The notes under the pieces are model-generated. The model was not told where the DNA came from and did no database searches. It was given only the letters and a program-made list of their open reading frames with translations. A stretch of DNA of 10,321 nt from Nitrospirota bacterium. Its GTDB lineage: Bacteria > Nitrospirota_A > Leptospirillia > Leptospirillales > Leptospirillaceae. Made by a program: the position numbers and the translations under genes. The DNA lies in NCBI GenBank assembly GCA_021795275.1, contig JAJYPO010000076.1, positions 1-10,321 on the forward strand. Reading direction: 5' to 3'. Of this stretch, positions 6,342 to 10,321 are shown one piece after another (position 1 is the stretch's first letter; each line of letters opens with the position of its first letter).

Positions 6342-7025
6342 ATGGGGCAGCAGACTGCCGCCACTATCGTGGCGGTCGAACAATTTGCCGAAGATGTGAA
6401 ACTCTTTCGGCTTGTTCCTGACGAGGGTCCGGTTTCATATGTTCAGGGTCAGTTCATCAAGGTTCTCTGGGAAGGCGAAAAGGGATCTTATTTTGCGATC
6501 GCATCGCCCCCCTATGAAAGAAGGTACCTTGAAATTCTGGTCAAGAAGGGAAAAGGTGTGTCGGAAAAACTCTTCGATGTCCGACCCGGGGAAAAAGTGA
6601 CCTTCGAAGGGCCACTGGGAAACGGATTTCCTTTGGATCCCCATCGTCACAAGAACCTCCTCTTCGTGGGTGTCGGTACGGCAATTGCCCCATTGCGATC
6701 GACCCTCCTTGAGGCGCTCAGGCGCCGCGATGAGTTTGGCCGCATCGATTTCTATTTTGGAACCATGACTCCAGGGCACCTCTATTTTGGAGAAGAGATG
6801 GTCGACTGGCATGCTCGCGGTGTCAATGTTGTCGTTACGGTGACCTTCCCGGACGAGAAGTGGGATCGCCATTCGGGATTTGTCCAGCACATACTCCAGG
6901 GGCAATCCGATCCGCTCCACCAGACCGTCGCCTACGTCTGCGGCATGAAGGAGATGGTCGAGGAAACAATCACCGTTTTGAAGGGGCGTGCCATTCCCGA
7001 AGAACACATTCTCCAGAATATCTGA
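6342..7025 (+). CDS. Ferredoxin-NAD(P)+ reductase-like flavoprotein
   Basis: Cytosolic oxidoreductase of 227 aa with the two-domain FNR fold. The FAD-binding barrel occupies about 5-100, with the flavin segment SYFAIASPP at 49-57 and a late GPLGNGF at 90-96. The NAD(P)-binding half has GVGTAIAPLRS at 110-120 and ends with the family's CGM at 200-202 followed by an acidic helix. It is compact and lacks the C-terminal iron-sulfur cysteines of PyrK and of the gamma subunits of some hydrogenases, so it probably passes electrons between NAD(P)H and an external partner such as a ferredoxin. The ATG at 6342 is supported by AAAGGA at 6327-6332, 9 bases upstream. The frame is open a further 111 codons upstream, but that stretch is antisense to the RuBisCO-like gene and has no homology to the family. 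Its partner and substrate are unknown. It is followed by 119 bp before the proteasomal ATPase gene. Confidence 0.82.
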   Translation: MGQQTAATIVAVEQFAEDVKLFRLVPDEGPVSYVQGQFIKVLWEGEKGSYFAIASPPYERRYLEILVKKGKGVSEKLFDVRPGEKVTFEGPLGNGFPLDPHRHKNLLFVGVGTAIAPLRSTLLEALRRRDEFGRIDFYFGTMTPGHLYFGEEMVDWHARGVNVVVTVTFPDEKWDRHSGFVQHILQGQSDPLHQTVAYVCGMKEMVEETITVLKGRAIPEEHILQNI

Positions 7026-7026
7026 C

Positions 7027-7060
7027 GGCTCCCAAAATTGACGAGAGACGGAGGGGAGCC
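7027..7060 (+). repeat. Inverted repeat straddling a promoter-like element
   Basis: GGCTCCC (7027-7033) and GGGAGCC (7054-7060) are perfect 7-bp arms around a 20-base loop, starting one base after the reductase stop codon. No T-run follows, so it is a poor intrinsic terminator. The -35-like TTGACG (7038-7043) lies inside the loop, so the repeat may instead be a control site for the downstream ARC gene, or chance. Confidence 0.35.
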
Positions 7061-7067
7061 TTACGAT
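7038..7067 (+). promoter_or_regulatory. Candidate promoter for the ARC-Dop unit
   Basis: TTGACG at 7038-7043 (5 of 6 to the -35 consensus) and TACGAT at 7062-7067 (4 of 6 to the -10 consensus) have an 18-bp spacer. The predicted start near 7074 gives a leader of about 70 bases before the ARC ATG at 7145. The leader holds a weak GGGC/GCCC hairpin (7086-7100), a run of seven T (7118-7124), and the palindrome CCTCATGAGG (7125-7134), which contains the GAGGA ribosome site. Confidence 0.4.
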
Positions 7068-7144
7068 GAACCAATAGACGATCTTGGGCGACAGCAGCCC
7101 TTTAAAGCATCTGGCCGTTTTTTTCCTCATGAGGATTCATTGAC

Positions 7145-8857
7145 ATGGACAAGACCGACCCTTTCAGCCGAAAGAAAAACGACTCCGAAAAAAACGGTGA
7201 CAAAAAAGAAAGCGCCGTGACGGAACCCTTCTCAGAGCTGGTCATTGCCATGGAGCGTCTGATTCGCCTTCTTGATGGCAAGGAAGAGGAGATGCGGGAA
7301 GCTTATCGGATCAGGAAAAAGCTTCAGGAGTTTGAAAACGAATGGCAACGGATGCAACATGAGGCGACGCGGCTTTCGGACGTCCTTGAAAAGGTCACGA
7401 AGCCGGCATTCCGGATCGGGACCTGTCTCGGAACCACGGACGACGGGCTGGCCTGGGTTTCAGTCGGCGGTGGCGATTACCAGGCCACGGTCGACCCCAG
7501 GGTTTCTCTCGAATCGCTTAAAAAGGGCGAGCGCGTCCGACTCAATGAAGCCCTTTCCATTCTGGGAACGGTCGGACCCGACCTTTCCGGTCCGATCGTG
7601 CGTGTCGGCCGCCTCCTTCCTGACGGACGACTCGAGATCGGCTCGGATCGTCCGGACAATACGCTGGGAACGATACTCGACAGGTCAGATCTTCTGAAGA
7701 ATGAACTGCTCTCGACGGGTGATTTTGTTCGCCTCGATAGTACCTCCCGCGTGGCGGTGGAGAAGGTGCGCAAGCGGGAGGAAAGCTACCTTCTGGCCGA
7801 GGTTCCGACAATCGGATGGGAATCGATCGGTGGTCAGGAGGAGGCGATCCGGGAAATTCAGAAGGCCATTCTCAATCCCGTCCTGTATCCTGAAGCCTAT
7901 GCCCGGTACGATTTCAAGTCTCCGCGGGGATTTCTTCTTTATGGTCCGCCAGGATGCGGAAAAACCCTGATCGGAAAGGCGACGGCCCGTGAAATCGCCA
8001 ATCGCCTGGCCCGGAAAGAGGGACGAGCCGTCAAGGGGGTCTTTTTCCATATCAAGGGACCCGAAATTCTGAATATGTGGCTGGGAGAATCCGAGCGCAT
8101 TGTCCGTGAGCTTTTTGAGGAAGGCGAAAAGATCAGGAAGAGCGGCGATTTTCCCGTCCTCTTCATCGATGAGGCCGAGGCCATTCTCGGCACCCGGCGG
8201 AATGGTCGGGGTTTCAGTATTCACAATACGATCGTGCCTATGTTTTGCGCGGAACTCGACGGCCTTGCCGGTCCGGCCGGTTTTCAGATGGTGATTCTGG
8301 CGACCAATCGTCCGGAGATGATTGATCCTGCGATTCTGCGGCCGGGTCGCGTTGACCGGAAGATCAAGGTCAAGCGTCCAACCTTCGAGTCTGCGATTGA
8401 GATTCTGAGGATTCACTTGGGGGCGGATGTTCCGGTTCGTTCAGCTTCTGCCGGACACGACGTCTCCCAAGATCGGGAAGCGCTGCTCGAGTCATTCAGG
8501 GACAGATTCTTTGCCGGAACGGACGAAAATGCCGTATTCGAGATTTTGCGCCGATCTGGCAAGCGAATGCCGGTCTATCGGGCGGACTTGGCCAGCGGGG
8601 CCATTCTTGAGTCAATTACGCTTCGCGCAAAGGAGAGGGCCCTTTTGCGTGAAATAGAAAGCGGTGAGGGGGGAGTTAGCCTCGACGATCTCCTCTGGGC
8701 TGCCCAATGTGAGTATGAGGAAGGGGACATCCTTCCGCCTGCGGAGATTGCCCTCGAGTGGATGAGTCTCCTGGATATCGATACCCAGGATGTGGTCGAT
8801 GTCAGAAAGATCCGCCCGGCAACGGGGGCTGCCAGAAATCTCAGGACGATCGAATAG
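7145..8857 (+). CDS. arc: Proteasome-associated AAA+ ATPase ARC/Mpa
   Basis: Hexameric ring ATPase that recognises Pup-tagged proteins through an N-terminal coiled coil, unfolds them, and threads them into the 20S proteasome (570 aa; mycobacterial Mpa is about 609). Visible in order: a charged N-terminal tail; a coiled coil around 44-85; the tandem OB region about 87-215; Walker A GPPGCGKT at 267-274; pore-loop segment KGPEILNMWLGESE at 304-317; Walker B VLFIDE at 338-343; sensor ATN at 386-388; and arginine-finger region RPGRVDR at 399-405. The pore loop reads Trp-Leu-Gly where mycobacterial Mpa has Phe-Val-Gly. The C-terminus ends LRTIE, without the Gln-Tyr-Leu ending that docks Mpa on the 20S core; no frame near the stop restores it. 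ATG at 7145 has GAGGA (7131-7135) at 9 bases. Dop follows 35 bp downstream, almost certainly in the same transcript, which makes ARC/Mpa much more likely than a generic Cdc48- or FtsH-type ATPase. Confidence 0.92.
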   Translation: MDKTDPFSRKKNDSEKNGDKKESAVTEPFSELVIAMERLIRLLDGKEEEMREAYRIRKKLQEFENEWQRMQHEATRLSDVLEKVTKPAFRIGTCLGTTDDGLAWVSVGGGDYQATVDPRVSLESLKKGERVRLNEALSILGTVGPDLSGPIVRVGRLLPDGRLEIGSDRPDNTLGTILDRSDLLKNELLSTGDFVRLDSTSRVAVEKVRKREESYLLAEVPTIGWESIGGQEEAIREIQKAILNPVLYPEAYARYDFKSPRGFLLYGPPGCGKTLIGKATAREIANRLARKEGRAVKGVFFHIKGPEILNMWLGESERIVRELFEEGEKIRKSGDFPVLFIDEAEAILGTRRNGRGFSIHNTIVPMFCAELDGLAGPAGFQMVILATNRPEMIDPAILRPGRVDRKIKVKRPTFESAIEILRIHLGADVPVRSASAGHDVSQDREALLESFRDRFFAGTDENAVFEILRRSGKRMPVYRADLASGAILESITLRAKERALLREIESGEGGVSLDDLLWAAQCEYEEGDILPPAEIALEWMSLLDIDTQDVVDVRKIRPATGAARNLRTIE

Positions 8858-8892
8858 AGGGAATTTTGCCGGAAACGAAGGAATTGAAGGAG

Positions 8893-10321
8893 ATGCCCCT
8901 CACTCCAAGTCGGATCGTAGTCGGAATCGAGACGGAATTCGGGATCATACGAAAGGATCTCGAGGCCTCCGATCCGGTTCGTGAGTCGATGGATCTTGTC
9001 AGGGCCTATCGTCCCCACTCCTTTGGGGCATGGGCTTATGAAGCCGAAGATCCTCGTGCCGACGCAAGGGGTTTTCGGGTGGATCGACTCGCTCAGGACG
9101 AAGAAGAGGAGGCCTTTTCCCGTTCGGACCAACAGCGTCATTTTTCCTTCAGGGAATCGAAAAGCGACAGGATTCTTCAGAACGGGGCCCGTTTTTACAA
9201 CGACCATACCCATCCGGAATATTCCACTCCCGAATGTCTGACATTGCGGGACCTGATCCTGTACGACCGGGCTGGTACGGAAATTATCAGGCAGGCCGTC
9301 AAGTCACGGGAAGAGGAACTTGCTTGCCCCGGTTCCATGGGCCTCTATCGGAACAACACGGACTTCCATGGCCACAGCTACGGGTGTCATGAAAATTACC
9401 TGCTTCCGAGGCGCCTCCCTTTCGGAAGCCTTGTGGAGGGAGTGACACCCTTTCTGGTGGCCCGGACCCTTCTTCTCGGAGCAGGCAAGGTCGGAAGGGA
9501 AGGGGACGACGGTTTTTCCCGGGAGGGGTATCAGCTTTCCCAGAGAGCCGATTTCATTGAGGAGCGGATTGGGGTCAACACGATGCACCATCGCCCCATC
9601 GTCAACAGTCGTGACGAGCCTCACGCCGATCGTACCCGTTATCGCAGGCTGCACCTGATCTGCGGGGATGCGAACATGTCCGAGTGGCAGACTGCGATGA
9701 AGGTGGGGATGACCCGCCTCGTTCTTTCGGCCGTTGCAACCCTTCCCCGGGAGAGCTTTCCTGTCTTGGCCGATCCGGTACGCGCTTTTCGGCTTGTGTC
9801 ACGATCGGAAAACGGAAATATCCCGCTGGAGCTCGATGGAGGGAAAAAGCTCACACCCAAGGAGCTTCTCCTCATCTACCGGGATCTGTGCTCGGGACTT
9901 CGGCTGGACTTTGAAGATGGCTGGGTCATGTCGGAGTGGGGCCGTGCCATTGAGGACTATGAAAAGGATCCGGAGCTGTTGAGCGACCGCGTTGACTGGG
10001 TCGCCAAGCGTCAGTTGCTGGAGCTTTTTCGGAGCGAGGAAGCGCTGTCCTCCGATGATCCCTGGCTTCAAAGCCTTGATCTCGCCTATCATGACCTGGA
10101 CCAGGATCTGGGAATGTTCTGGTCCCTTGAATCGGACGGTCGGATGATGCGGTTGACCGACCCCAGAGAGGTGAAGGTCGCTGCGATCGTTCCGCCGAAC
10201 ATGGGACGGGCCCCTGTCCGGGCGGCCGTCCTTCGCCGGTATGAAAAAGAGATTCGCGATGCAGGATGGGAACGCATCGCTTTTGTCGATGGCAGCTATA
10301 TCGATCTTCCCCTTTTCGTGA
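8893..10321 (+). CDS. dop: Pup deamidase/depupylase Dop (3' end outside window)
   Basis: Glutamine-synthetase-like enzyme that converts the C-terminal Gln of Pup to Glu and removes Pup from tagged proteins. The frame is open for 476 codons to the right edge; Dop is about 500 aa, so only the last stretch is missing. Catalytic features: VGIETEFGI at 10-18 with metal-binding E13 and E15, and NDHTHPEYS at 103-111 where D104 matches the nucleophilic Asp of mycobacterial Dop. WAYEAEDPRADARGF at 47-61 matches the Dop-specific region that PafA lacks. Later motifs are SYGCHENYLL, SQRADFIE, NSRDEPHAD and CGDANM. DHxHPEYS and GDANM favour Dop; the Cys in SYGCHEN is the one PafA-like feature. ATG at 8893 fits the family N-terminus, with GAAGGA (8877-8882) 10 bases upstream. 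An in-frame TTG at 8866 with AGAGG 5 bases upstream is an alternative adding nine residues. A pup gene is expected downstream. Confidence 0.9.
   Translation, partial: MPLTPSRIVVGIETEFGIIRKDLEASDPVRESMDLVRAYRPHSFGAWAYEAEDPRADARGFRVDRLAQDEEEEAFSRSDQQRHFSFRESKSDRILQNGARFYNDHTHPEYSTPECLTLRDLILYDRAGTEIIRQAVKSREEELACPGSMGLYRNNTDFHGHSYGCHENYLLPRRLPFGSLVEGVTPFLVARTLLLGAGKVGREGDDGFSREGYQLSQRADFIEERIGVNTMHHRPIVNSRDEPHADRTRYRRLHLICGDANMSEWQTAMKVGMTRLVLSAVATLPRESFPVLADPVRAFRLVSRSENGNIPLELDGGKKLTPKELLLIYRDLCSGLRLDFEDGWVMSEWGRAIEDYEKDPELLSDRVDWVAKRQLLELFRSEEALSSDDPWLQSLDLAYHDLDQDLGMFWSLESDGRMMRLTDPREVKVAAIVPPNMGRAPVRAAVLRRYEKEIRDAGWERIAFVDGSYIDLPLFV

Noticed and set aside
7086..7124. GGGC/GCCC hairpin followed by a T7 run, considered as a terminator
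   Set aside because: The 4-bp stem is 17 bases away from the T-run, and it lies in the probable leader of ARC, so it does not meet the form of an intrinsic terminator.
7038..7220. 60-codon small frame considered as a Pup gene
   Set aside because: Its length is right for Pup, but it ends in KKKAP instead of GGQ or GGE, overlaps the ARC start in another frame and has no ribosome site.
7685..8416. 243-codon frame antisense to the ARC gene
   Set aside because: It is a shadow of the AAA+ domain coding sequence with no recognisable motif.
8575..9213. 212-codon frame antisense to the ARC/Dop junction
   Set aside because: Both sense genes are secure by motif, and this frame has no family features.

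Overview
The window looks like chromosomal DNA from an acidophilic iron-oxidising bacterium of the Leptospirillum type (phylum Nitrospirota). Three things point there, all inferred from content without any database search: a RuBisCO-like protein resembling the type IV 'acid mine consortium' (AMC) group; a Pup-proteasome ATPase next to a Dop-type enzyme, a set that is otherwise mainly actinobacterial but is also reported in Nitrospirota; and a moderate GC content that looks similar across the genes. I see no insertion sequence, phage gene or CRISPR array.

Layout, left to right. (a) 1-308: the 3' end of an unrecognised gene. (b) 400-3514: three overlapping genes on the plus strand, namely a lysine 2,3-aminomutase family radical-SAM enzyme (kamA), 5,6-dimethylbenzimidazole synthase (bluB), and a long two-domain dCTP deaminase-type protein (dcd). 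The overlaps (4 bp and 19 bp) imply one translationally coupled transcript. (c) 3578-3653: tRNA-Asn(GTT) with encoded CCA and its own sigma70-like promoter. (d) 3780-4997: a 12-helix MFS carboxylate transporter of the sialate/lactate (Jen1-like) type, facing (e) 5034-6215: the RuBisCO-like protein on the minus strand. (f) 6216-6341: a divergent intergenic region with a perfect 7-bp dyad (6255-6276). (g) 6342-7025: a small FAD/NAD(P) ferredoxin-reductase-like protein. (h) 7145-8857: ARC/Mpa, the AAA+ ring ATPase of the Pup-proteasome system. (i) 8893 to the window edge: Dop, the Pup deamidase/depupylase, lacking only its last residues. Pup, the 20S subunits and PafA would be expected beyond the right edge.

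How the parts may work together. ARC and Dop form the unfolding and tag-processing half of a Pup-dependent protein turnover pathway. The RuBisCO-like protein keeps the metal/carbamate residues of RuBisCO but has lost several substrate-binding residues, so it should catalyse an enolase- or isomerase-type step instead of CO2 fixation. It lies between a probable carboxylate importer and a divergent flavin reductase that may share a control site with it, which makes this trio the best candidate for an undescribed pathway. The ARC C-terminus lacks the Gln-Tyr-Leu ending that docks mycobacterial Mpa onto the 20S core, which is the second point of interest.
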